Position numbers and translations under genes: made by a program
Part shown: in pieces, positions 5,503 to 11,620 of the stretch
Layout: every line of letters starts with the position of its first letter
Numbering within the stretch: the first letter of the stretch is position 1
The notes under the pieces: generated by a model
The model's input: only the letters and a program-made list of their open reading frames with translations
What the model was told of the DNA's origin: nothing
The model's database searches: none
NCBI GenBank assembly: GCA_937898415.1
Contig: CALDLA010000141.1
Coordinates: 1-11,667 of the forward strand
Direction: 5' to 3'
From: an uncultured Prevotellaceae bacterium
GTDB lineage: Bacteria; Bacteroidota; Bacteroidia; Bacteroidales; Bacteroidaceae
DNA: 11,667 nucleotides

Positions 5503-7127
5503 ACATACTGACGGCCCTGCTCGTACGGCACGGAGTCCGTCACGCCGTCGTCTGTCCGGGCAGCCGCAATGCGTCCATCGTCCACAACCTGGACGAGTGT
5601 CCCGACATCCGCTGCTATCCCGTCACCGACGAACGCTCGGCGGGCTTCTATGCCTTGGGCATGATGCAGGCTTTGAATGAGCCGGTCTGCGTCTGCGTCA
5701 CCAGCGGTACGGCCTTGCTCAACCTTGCGCCTGCTGTGGCTGAGGCGTGGTATCAGCACCAGCCGCTCATTGTCATTAGTGCCGACCGCCCCGAGGCGTG
5801 GATTGACCAGTTGGACGGTCAGACGCTGCCCCAGCCGGGAGCCCTCGGACGTTTCGTGCGCCGCGCCGTCTCGCTGCCCGAGTCCGACAGCTGGTATTGC
5901 GGCCGTCTGGTCAACGAGGCCCTGCTCAATGCCCTCAGCGACGACCCGCGACCTGTTCACATCAACGTGCCCATCACGGAGCCGCTGTTCAACTTCGATG
6001 TGCCGCAGCTGCCTGAAGTCCAAAGGATTGTCCGCACGTCGCCCGCCCGCGACTACGACTGCCTCAGTCCTGAGTTCGTCGATGGACTGGTGGCTGCCCG
6101 TCGGCCTATGATTGTCTTCGGACAGACCAATCCGCACGACTTCGAGGGCATCGACGTTGACTACCTCTTCAGTCACGTCATCGTGCTGCACGAGGCGCTG
6201 TCCAACTTCCCCAGCGTCAGCCATTTCGACGAAGTTCTCTTTTTAGAGGAGAGAGGAGAGAGGAAAGAGGAAAGGATCCTGCCGCCCGACTTCATTATCC
6301 ATGTGGGCGATACCGTCGTCAGCAAACGGCTGCGCCGGTTCCTGCGCCAAGCTACTGGCGCCCAGACGTGGCGCATCAGTCAGTCGGGCGATGTCGAGGA
6401 CACGTTCCAGCACCTGCGCGGCATCATCGTCGGCGACCCCGAGTCCGTCCTGCAGTCGCTCAGCCACAAGATCAGCACCCGCCGTCTGTCCTCGATGGAC
6501 TACCGCCGCCAGTGGCTGACGGCCCTGACTGCCGCTGCCCGTCGAGCCTCCGACTATCAGCCCGGCTATTCGCAGATGGCTGCCGTCAAATACTTCGAGG
6601 AACACTTCACAGAGGGCATCGTCCATTACGCCAACTCCTCCGCCATCCGTCTGGCCAACATCTATGCTCCGCATCACGTCTGGTGCAATCGCGGTGTCAA
6701 CGGCATCGAAGGCTCGCTCTCCACCGCCGCCGGCTACTCCTGTGTGACAGACGAAAAAGTGTTCTGCATCATCGGCGACCTCAGCTTCTTCTACGACCAG
6801 AACGCCCTGTGGAATCAGAACTTACACGGAAATTTCCGCATTCTGTTGCTCAACAACGGTCGCGGCGGCATCTTCAACCTTCTGCCCGGCTTGGAGCAGA
6901 GTCCCGCCCGCGACCCCTACATCGCCGCCTCACACCACACCACCGCTGAGGGCATCTGTCGCCAATGCAACGTCGGCTACCTGAAGGCCGAGGACACCAT
7001 ACAACTCCACGAAGCCATCGACGCCCTGCTCCATTCCGACGCTCTCCGTCCCCTCCTTCTCGAAGTCCTAACCGACGCTGCCGCCGACGAACAGGCGTTC
7101 CGCGGCTATTTCAAGCAAATAGGTTAG
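5478..7127 (+). CDS. menD: 2-succinyl-5-enolpyruvyl-6-hydroxy-3-cyclohexene-1-carboxylate (SEPHCHC) synthase
   Basis: MenD is a thiamine-diphosphate enzyme that adds the succinic-semialdehyde unit of 2-oxoglutarate to isochorismate, the step after MenF. The 549-residue length is normal. The N-terminal domain has CPGSRN (26-31) and TDERSAGFYALG (50-61), with Glu52 as the ThDP-activating glutamate. The C-terminal domain has the cofactor motif GDLSFFYDQNALWN at 433-446 and NNGRGGIFNLLPG at 459-471. The start MYSHKQSVNILTALL at 5478 fits the family and lies inside the menF reading frame (25-bp overlap), suggesting coupled translation. Residues 257-266 (EERGERKEER), in a variable loop of the central domain, are encoded by a 7-bp repeat array. 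menB, menC and menE do not follow; the next gene is convergent. Confidence 0.95.
   Translation: MYSHKQSVNILTALLVRHGVRHAVVCPGSRNASIVHNLDECPDIRCYPVTDERSAGFYALGMMQALNEPVCVCVTSGTALLNLAPAVAEAWYQHQPLIVISADRPEAWIDQLDGQTLPQPGALGRFVRRAVSLPESDSWYCGRLVNEALLNALSDDPRPVHINVPITEPLFNFDVPQLPEVQRIVRTSPARDYDCLSPEFVDGLVAARRPMIVFGQTNPHDFEGIDVDYLFSHVIVLHEALSNFPSVSHFDEVLFLEERGERKEERILPPDFIIHVGDTVVSKRLRRFLRQATGAQTWRISQSGDVEDTFQHLRGIIVGDPESVLQSLSHKISTRRLSSMDYRRQWLTALTAAARRASDYQPGYSQMAAVKYFEEHFTEGIVHYANSSAIRLANIYAPHHVWCNRGVNGIEGSLSTAAGYSCVTDEKVFCIIGDLSFFYDQNALWNQNLHGNFRILLLNNGRGGIFNLLPGLEQSPARDPYIAASHHTTAEGICRQCNVGYLKAEDTIQLHEAIDALLHSDALRPLLLEVLTDAAADEQAFRGYFKQIG
6246..6273 (+). repeat. Heptanucleotide array D inside menD
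   Basis: Four units: GAGGAGA, GAGGAGA, GAGGAAA, GAGGAAA. It encodes residues 257-266 (EERGERKEER), located just before the conserved-looking strand PPDFIIHVGDTVVSKRL. It has the same unit length and purine-rich character as array A. Confidence 0.85.
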
Positions 7128-7153
7128 TCGTCTTTCGTAGCCTTTGTAATATA

Positions 7154-7945
7154 TTACTTAATCTCGATATCGCGCCGGACGTTGTTGCGTATCTTCGTGA
7201 GATAGGCTTTCATGCCGACGGCATCCTTCTGGTCGATAATCTCGAGGAGCTCCTTCAACTCGGTGCGAATCTGTGCTACTTGGTCGTGGGTGTAGGGGTT
7301 GAAGAGGATTTCCTGTAGCAGGTAGTCGTCTTCGTTCAATACGCCCTTGGCTATACGCATGTGGCGCTTGAAGGTGGTACCGGGCGCGTCCTGATGCTTC
7401 ATGACGGCGGCGAAGACGAAGGTGGAGACGAAGGGGATACTCAATGAGTAGGCGACCGTACGGTCGTGCTCTTCGAAAGTGTATTCGTAGATGTTGAGTC
7501 CGAGCTTCTGGTAGAGGTCTTTGAAGAAGATGCGGCCCATGTAGTCGCCCTCGCTGATGATGATGGCGTTCTCCTCAGAGAGCTGCTGCAGGTTGGCGAA
7601 GGTGGGTCCGAACATCGGGTGGGTGGAGACGTAGCGCATGCCGGTCTGCTCGTAGAACTCCTTCAGGTCGGTCTTTACGGAGGCGATGTCGCTGATGATG
7701 CACTCCTTGGACAGGTAGGGGATGACCTCGCGGAACACGGGGATGGTGTACTTCAGCGTGACGGCGTTGATGAGCAGTTCGGGACGGAACTCCTGCACCT
7801 CCTCGTAGGTGGTGAACCGCTGGCAGTTGTAGGTGAAGCGCATGCGCATGGGGTCGCGCTCGAAGACGGCGACCTCATGCTCAAAACTCAGCAGGTCGAT
7901 GAAGAAACTTCCCATCTTGCCTGCGCCCATAACTAATATCTTCAT
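7154..7945 (-). CDS. tyrA: Prephenate dehydrogenase
   Basis: TyrA oxidatively decarboxylates prephenate to 4-hydroxyphenylpyruvate, the tyrosine branch step. The 263-residue protein starts with the dinucleotide-binding loop GAGKMG (7-12); Glu29 at the end of the second strand suggests NAD rather than NADP. The active-site motif THPMFGP is at 108-114, with His109 as the likely catalytic histidine. HDRTVAYSLSIPF at 160-172 is where many TyrA proteins have a second histidine in SHLPH; here it is SLSIPF. No ACT or chorismate mutase domain is fused; the mutase is on the upstream gene product. It is the last gene of the pheA operon and its start overlaps the upstream stop by 4 bp (ATGA). The stop lies in a 12-bp AT palindrome (7146-7157), 26 bp from the menD stop. 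Confidence 0.92.
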   Translation of the reverse strand: MKILVMGAGKMGSFFIDLLSFEHEVAVFERDPMRMRFTYNCQRFTTYEEVQEFRPELLINAVTLKYTIPVFREVIPYLSKECIISDIASVKTDLKEFYEQTGMRYVSTHPMFGPTFANLQQLSEENAIIISEGDYMGRIFFKDLYQKLGLNIYEYTFEEHDRTVAYSLSIPFVSTFVFAAVMKHQDAPGTTFKRHMRIAKGVLNEDDYLLQEILFNPYTHDQVAQIRTELKELLEIIDQKDAVGMKAYLTKIRNNVRRDIEIK

Positions 7946-9006
7946 TTGTTGATAATCTCTATTTGTTGACGTACTGACTCTTCGTGGATGTTCTCAAAGA
8001 CCTTGGCGACGAAATCGGGACCCATGCCGCAGAGCGAGCCTTGGACGCCACGCTTCGACAGAATCTCGTTGTAGCGCGAGGCCTGCAGCACGGTCATGTT
8101 GTGCTCCTTCTTGTAGTGGCCAATCTCGCGGCAGACGCGCATACGCTTGGCAAGAATGTCCATAATCTGGTTGTCGAGCTCGTCAATCTGCTTACGCAGA
8201 CTGGTGAGTCCCTCGGTGGTGGTGTGCTCGTCGCGGATGATGAGCAGCGAGAGGATGTAGTCGAGCACCTCAGGTGTCACCTGTTGCTTGGCGTCGCTCC
8301 ACGCCTTGTCGGGATCACAGTGGCTCTCGACGATGAGTCCGTCAAAGCCCAGGTCCATCGCCTGCTGGCAGAGCGGGGCAATCAGTTCGCGACGGCCGCC
8401 GATGTGCGAGGGGTCGCAGATGATGGGTAGCTCGGGAATGCGGCGATGCAGCTCAATGGGAATCTGCCACATCGGGGCGTTGCGGTAGATTTTCTGCTCG
8501 TAGCTTGAGAAGCCTCGGTGGATGGCTCCCATGCGCTTGATGCCGGCCTGGTTGATGCGCTGCAGGGCACCTATCCACAGCTCGATGTCGGGGTTCACGG
8601 GGTTCTTCACGAAGACGGGCACATCGACACCCTTCAGGGCGTCGGCCAATGCCTGCATGGCGAAGGGGTTGGCCGTCGTACGGGCACCCACCCAGAGGAT
8701 GTCGATGTCGTACTTCAGCGCCAGTTCTACGTGCTCGGGCGTGGCCACCTCGGTAGAGACGAGCATCTTGGTCTCGTCCTTCACCTGCTTCATCCACACC
8801 AGGGCGGGCTCTCCGTGACCCTCGAAGCCTCCGGGCTTCGTGCGGGGTTTCCAGACGCCGGCACGGAAGTTGTGGCAGCCCTTCATGGCCAGCTGTCGTG
8901 CGGTTTCCATCACTTGCTCTTCGCTCTCAGCCGAACAGGGGCCTGCTATCACGAAGGGGCGTTCGTTGTCACTCGGTAAATTCAATGGTTGAAGTTCCAG
9001 TTCCAT
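7942..9006 (-). CDS. aroF: Bifunctional DAHP synthase (type I-beta) - chorismate mutase (AroQ) fusion
   Basis: The N-terminal domain (about 1-255) condenses phosphoenolpyruvate and erythrose-4-phosphate to DAHP, the first shikimate step. It shows GPCSAES (22-28), FRAGVWKPRTKP (47-58), VKNP (133-136), GAIHRGFS (160-167), CDPSH (198-202) and ESHCDPD (227-233). The C-terminal domain (about 262-354) is an AroQ chorismate mutase, making prephenate. Its active-site residues line up with the E. coli enzyme: Arg271, Arg288, Lys299, Arg311, Ser344 and Gln348. Fusions in this order are known from Prevotella and Porphyromonas, where prephenate feedback acts through the mutase domain. The start is 3 bp after the aminotransferase stop. 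The fusion supplies prephenate to both PheA and TyrA of the same operon. Confidence 0.95.
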   Translation of the reverse strand: MELELQPLNLPSDNERPFVIAGPCSAESEEQVMETARQLAMKGCHNFRAGVWKPRTKPGGFEGHGEPALVWMKQVKDETKMLVSTEVATPEHVELALKYDIDILWVGARTTANPFAMQALADALKGVDVPVFVKNPVNPDIELWIGALQRINQAGIKRMGAIHRGFSSYEQKIYRNAPMWQIPIELHRRIPELPIICDPSHIGGRRELIAPLCQQAMDLGFDGLIVESHCDPDKAWSDAKQQVTPEVLDYILSLLIIRDEHTTTEGLTSLRKQIDELDNQIMDILAKRMRVCREIGHYKKEHNMTVLQASRYNEILSKRGVQGSLCGMGPDFVAKVFENIHEESVRQQIEIINK

Positions 9007-9009
9007 AAC

Positions 9010-10182
9010 TTATATTGCTTTTTTGATTCTTTCTAATGCCTGTTGTATCTTTTCTTCCTTTGCACACAGCGAGATGCGGATGTAGCGCTCGCCGTTCGAG
9101 CCGAAGATGAAGCCCGGGGTGATGAAGACGCGGGCCTCGTGGAGTACGCGCTCCGTCAGGTCCTCGACGTTCCCGATGCTGTCGGGGATGCGTCCCCAGA
9201 GGAACATGCCCACCTGTTGGGGGTCGTACTTACAGCCTAAGACGTCCATGATCTGCTCGGCATACTGGCGGCGGCGGGCGTAGGTGTTGATGTTGAACTC
9301 ACGGTGCCAAGCCTCGTCGTTCCTGTAGGCCTCGGCAGCAGCCAGTTGAATGCCGCGGAACGTGCCGCTCTCGATGTTCGACTGTACCTTTAGAATCCAC
9401 TGGATGAACTGCGGATTCGAGGCACAGAGACCCACGCGCCAGCCCGGCATGTTGTGCGACTTCGACATCGAATTGAACTCGATGCAGCAGTCCTTGGCGC
9501 CAGGAATCTGAAGAATGCTCAGGTGCTCCTCGCTGAGGATGAACGAGTAGGGGTTGTCGTTGACGACGACGATGCTGTTTCTGTGAGCGAAACTCACCAA
9601 ACGCTCGTAGGTCTCGCGCTGGGCACGGCCTCCTGTCGGCATGTTGGGATAGTTGGTCCACATCAGCTTGACACGCGAGAGGTCCATCTTCTCCAGCTCG
9701 TCGAAGTCGGGCTGCCATCCGTTGTCCTCGCGCAGGTCGTAGTTCACAATCTTCGCCCCCAGTATCTTCGAGAGCGACGTGTACGTGGGGTAGCCGGGAT
9801 TGGGTACCAGCACCTCGTCGCCGGGATTGACGAAGGCCAGCGTCACGTGGAGGATGCCCTCCTTCGAGCCAATCAGCGGCAGCACCTCCGACTTCGGGTC
9901 GAGGTCGACGTTGTACCAGCGACGGTAGAAGTCGGCCATCGCCTCGCGCAGTTCGGGCGTACCCTGAGTGGGCTGGTAGCCGTGGGCGTTGGGGTCATGA
10001 GCCACCTCGCACAGCTTCTCTATCGTCTGCTCTGAGGGCGGCATATCGGGACTGCCGATAGCCAGCGAGATGATGTCCTTGCCCTCAGCGTTCATCTGTG
10101 CCACCTCCTTCAGCTTGCGGCTGAAGTAGTATTCTTGTACTAAACTTAATCTGTCTGCGGGTTTCACTAAGTTCTCTTTCAT
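9010..10182 (-). CDS. PLP-dependent class I/II aminotransferase, probable aromatic or prephenate aminotransferase
   Basis: This 390-residue fold-type I aminotransferase carries the PLP lysine Lys241 in NSMSKSHNMPGWRVG. It also has NYPNMPTG (177-184, Asn180 contacting PLP), NDNPYSF (208-214, Asp209 and Tyr212), phosphate-binding Arg249, and the substrate carboxylate Arg369 in YIRISL. The closest relatives by motif are LL-diaminopimelate/aspartate-type aminotransferases. Its place between pheA and the DAHP synthase-mutase gene makes transamination of phenylpyruvate and 4-hydroxyphenylpyruvate the most likely role. Prephenate to arogenate is possible but less likely, since the operon has its own dehydratase and dehydrogenase. 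The exact substrate cannot be read from the sequence. It begins 46 bp after pheA with no promoter seen in between. Confidence 0.9.
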   Translation of the reverse strand: MKENLVKPADRLSLVQEYYFSRKLKEVAQMNAEGKDIISLAIGSPDMPPSEQTIEKLCEVAHDPNAHGYQPTQGTPELREAMADFYRRWYNVDLDPKSEVLPLIGSKEGILHVTLAFVNPGDEVLVPNPGYPTYTSLSKILGAKIVNYDLREDNGWQPDFDELEKMDLSRVKLMWTNYPNMPTGGRAQRETYERLVSFAHRNSIVVVNDNPYSFILSEEHLSILQIPGAKDCCIEFNSMSKSHNMPGWRVGLCASNPQFIQWILKVQSNIESGTFRGIQLAAAEAYRNDEAWHREFNINTYARRRQYAEQIMDVLGCKYDPQQVGMFLWGRIPDSIGNVEDLTERVLHEARVFITPGFIFGSNGERYIRISLCAKEEKIQQALERIKKAI

Positions 10183-10210
10183 ATATCATTCTTCTATTTA
10201 GTCTTGTTCA

Positions 10211-10236
10211 GACCCCCAGCCCCCTAACTTAGGGGG
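10211..10236. repeat. C/G-rich inverted repeat overlapping the pheA stop codon
   Basis: The plus strand has CCCCCTAA-C-TTAGGGGG at 10220-10236, an 8-bp stem with a 1-nt centre, preceded by GACCCCCAG. The pheA stop (minus TAA at 10231-10229) is inside it, and the last PheA codons (PTP) are encoded by its border. There is no T-run after it, so it is unlikely to be a terminator. It may instead be a spacer hairpin or a dispersed C-rich repeat. Confidence 0.55.
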
Positions 10237-11068
10237 TAGGAGCATCCTTATACTCCCCTAATATTCTCAAGTCCTTGGTCAATGGGATAATCGCGTCAAT
10301 TGACTGGCGGTAGCGCGTCAGGTCGTCGTACATCACGTCCACGTAGAATAGGTACTCCCACTCGCGGCCGATGATGGGCAGCGACTGAATCTTCGTCAGG
10401 TTGATGTGATAGAACGAGAGAATAGCCAGCACATGAGCCAGCGAGCCTTGTTCGTGAGGCAACGAGAAGACGATGCTCGACTTGTTGGTCTCCGTCAGCG
10501 GGCGCAGCATGTCGGCCTTGTTGGGATTCGACACCACGAGGAAGCGCGTAAAGTTATGTTTGTTGTCCTCGATGTGGTCCTCCAGCACCTTCAGGCCGTA
10601 GAGCCGTGCCGCCTCAGCGTGGCAGATGGCCGCCCATCCTCGATGCTGTCCCTCGGCTATCATCTTGGCCGAACCGGCGGTGTCCTCGGCCTCGACGTTC
10701 TTCAGCTGCGGGTGCTGGCTGAGAAACTGCCGGCATTGCATCAGGGCGACGGGGTGGGAGTGTACCTCCCGGATGGTGTCCCAGTCGTCCTCCGGCAGAC
10801 AGCAGATGCTGTGGGTGATGTGTAGCTTGTGCTCGCCGACGATGGTGGTCCCCGAGTCGCGCAGCAGTTCGTAGTTGTGCAGCAGCGAGCCCGCAATGGT
10901 GTTTTCTATCGCCAGCATGCCGATGGCCGTCGGGTCTTGCTTAATAGAGGCAAAGACCTCCTCGAACGTCGAGCAGCAGATCAGCTGTATCTGTTCGCCC
11001 TCGTAGTACAGGTGCGCCGCAATATCGTGGAACGACCCGATGAGTCCTTGAATTGCTATTCTCTTCAT
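10229..11068 (-). CDS. pheA: Prephenate dehydratase with C-terminal ACT domain
   Basis: PheA converts prephenate to phenylpyruvate for phenylalanine synthesis. The 279-residue protein has the dehydratase domain at about 1-180: NTIAGS (56-61), VHSHPVALMQC (102-112), EDTAGSAK (128-135) and the catalytic NFTRF (172-176, Thr174). The ACT regulatory domain covers about 197-275, with GSLAHVL (208-214) and KIQSLPIIGREWEYLFYVD (226-244). The common ESRP motif that binds Phe reads QSLP here. It is monofunctional; no chorismate mutase is fused. It is the first structural gene of the operon. The ATG at 11068 follows a leader of about 220 nt with a Tyr/Phe-rich peptide and an intrinsic terminator, so expression is probably attenuated. 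The C-terminal PTP and stop lie in a C/G-rich inverted repeat. Confidence 0.94.
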   Translation of the reverse strand: MKRIAIQGLIGSFHDIAAHLYYEGEQIQLICCSTFEEVFASIKQDPTAIGMLAIENTIAGSLLHNYELLRDSGTTIVGEHKLHITHSICCLPEDDWDTIREVHSHPVALMQCRQFLSQHPQLKNVEAEDTAGSAKMIAEGQHRGWAAICHAEAARLYGLKVLEDHIEDNKHNFTRFLVVSNPNKADMLRPLTETNKSSIVFSLPHEQGSLAHVLAILSFYHINLTKIQSLPIIGREWEYLFYVDVMYDDLTRYRQSIDAIIPLTKDLRILGEYKDAPTP

Positions 11069-11074
11069 TTATTT

Positions 11075-11109
11075 CTTAACTCTTAACTCTTAATTCTTAA
11101 CTCTTACCC
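11075..11109 (-). repeat. Heptanucleotide array E in the pheA 5' region
   Basis: Five units on the plus strand: CTTAACT, CTTAACT, CTTAATT, CTTAACT, CTTACCC; the mRNA strand reads AGTTAAG-type units. It fills the gap between the leader terminator (T-run ends at 11119) and the pheA start at 11068. Confidence 0.85.
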
Positions 11110-11118
11110 TCTTAATTT

Positions 11119-11157
11119 AAAAAAGCCCCGCTTTCACCTTGTATGTGAAGCGGAGCC
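11119..11157 (-). terminator. Intrinsic terminator in the pheA leader (attenuator terminator)
   Basis: On the minus strand GGCTCCGCTTCAC (11157-11145), loop ATACAAG, and GTGAAAGCGGGGC (11137-11125) form a strong stem with one bulge, followed immediately by six T (11124-11119). This is a textbook Rho-independent terminator in the orientation of pheA. It sits between the predicted promoter and the first gene, not at the end of a gene, so it must act as a conditional stop. Confidence 0.88.
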
Positions 11158-11215
11158 TTATTTCAATTTTCAATTTTTCAATTTTTCAATTCTTACATAC
11201 GGGCTACCGCTTCAC
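11145..11215 (-). promoter_or_regulatory. Predicted antiterminator of the pheA leader
   Basis: The distal part of the leader-peptide gene, minus-strand GTGAAGCGGTAGCC (11215-11202), is complementary to the terminator 5' arm GGCTCCGCTTCAC (11157-11145). It gives 9 continuous pairs, a bulged T, then 4 more. Pairing here excludes the terminator. A ribosome halted at the Tyr/Phe codons would leave this segment free and let it pair; one that reaches the stop codon would cover it. A short competing 5' pairing, GGCTA in the GGC-TAT codons with TAGCC in segment 2, could serve as the early hairpin. Confidence 0.8.
11164..11192 (-). repeat. A/T-rich 7-8-bp repeat between leader peptide and terminator
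   Basis: Plus-strand units CAATTTT, CAATTTTT, CAATTTTT and CAATTC fill the gap between the leader-peptide stop and the terminator hairpin. In the transcript it is an A-rich, largely unstructured spacer. Confidence 0.75.
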
Positions 11216-11270
11216 AACTCGTTGCAAAGTAAAAGTAATAGCCGTAAAAGTAAGCATTGTGATTCAACAT
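11193..11270 (-). CDS. Phe/Tyr leader peptide of the pheA operon (25 residues)
   Basis: The frame runs from the ATG at 11270-11268 to the TAA at 11195-11193. The product starts MLNHNA and continues YFYGYYFYF at residues 7-15, then ATSCEAVARM. Eight of nine consecutive codons are for Tyr (five) or Phe (three), the end products of the operon below. It lies about 22 nt after the predicted transcription start, and its distal codons (Cys19-Ala23) form the antiterminator strand. The role inferred is that of a classic attenuation leader such as E. coli pheL: low charged tRNA-Tyr or tRNA-Phe stalls the ribosome and allows read-through into pheA. The peptide itself probably has no function. No strong Shine-Dalgarno is seen, as is usual in Bacteroidota. 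Confidence 0.85.
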   Translation of the reverse strand: MLNHNAYFYGYYFYFATSCEAVARM

Positions 11271-11298
11271 CTGTCTTCTCGTTTTTGTTTAACGGGTG

Positions 11299-11330
11299 CA
11301 AAAGTAACACTTTTCCCCGAATTCAGCAAA
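11299..11330 (-). promoter_or_regulatory. Predicted promoter of the pheA operon
   Basis: On the minus strand TTTG (11330-11327), a 20-bp spacer and TACTTTTG (11306-11299) match the Bacteroidota -33/-7 pattern with the same spacing as the ROK-men promoter. Transcription should start near 11292, giving a leader of about 220 nt that contains the peptide gene, antiterminator and terminator in the expected order. Confidence 0.78.
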
Positions 11331-11620
11331 TAAATTGCAAGAAATTTTCGTTCAGCCCGTAAATAAACGTCAATTTGCCACTCAACATCTATGTTTTTAT
11401 CACTATTTGGTATTATATTATTGGAGCGATTAAGGGACGGTTCTCTTCTGATCAAAATCGGGAACTGCGTGTAAGGGAAAATAATCGCGGAAGCGCCCCT
11501 TGATTTTTCGACCCCTATTTGTAATCACTTGAAGAATCGTTTTCCATGTCTTGTTCATAATAGCGATGTCAAACGTTTGAACAAGCAAGTAATAACAATT
11601 AAAAACAAAAGGCAACGATC
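11331..11620. other. Intergenic region without a convincing gene
   Basis: This AT-rich stretch lies between the pheA promoter and the partial gene at the right edge. Short open frames exist on the minus strand, for example 11558-11430 (42 residues, beginning MNKTWKTILQVI), but none has a recognisable complete domain. No tRNA, strong terminator or good plus-strand TAnnTTTG promoter was seen. An 8-bp inverted repeat is listed separately. Confidence 0.5.
11550..11585. repeat. Inverted repeat upstream of the right-edge gene
   Basis: CTTGTTCA (11550-11557) and TGAACAAG (11578-11585) are perfect 8-bp inverted arms 20 bp apart. A 10-bp palindrome CAAACGTTTG lies at 11570-11579 and overlaps the right arm. 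It could be an operator for the gene starting at 11621; there is no other support. Confidence 0.4.

Noticed and set aside
5394..6224. Long open frame on the minus strand opposite menF/menD
   Set aside because: It is antisense to well-conserved menD coding sequence; the translation has low-complexity V/D/G/R content and no motif, as expected of a shadow frame in GC-rich genes.
7146..7157. 12-bp palindrome GTAATATATTAC between menD and tyrA as a bidirectional terminator
   Set aside because: It is entirely A/T apart from the ends, with no GC-rich stem and no T-run on either strand. It is too weak to call a terminator.
11119..11157. The leader hairpin as a plus-strand terminator
   Set aside because: No gene reads into it on the plus strand, and the six-base T-run follows the stem only in the minus orientation.
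11226..11235. A second -7-like motif (minus TTACTTTGC) within the leader
   Set aside because: It reads TTnnTTTG rather than TAnnTTTG and falls in the Tyr/Phe codons of the leader peptide. The motif at 11299-11306 matches better and has a proper -33 box.
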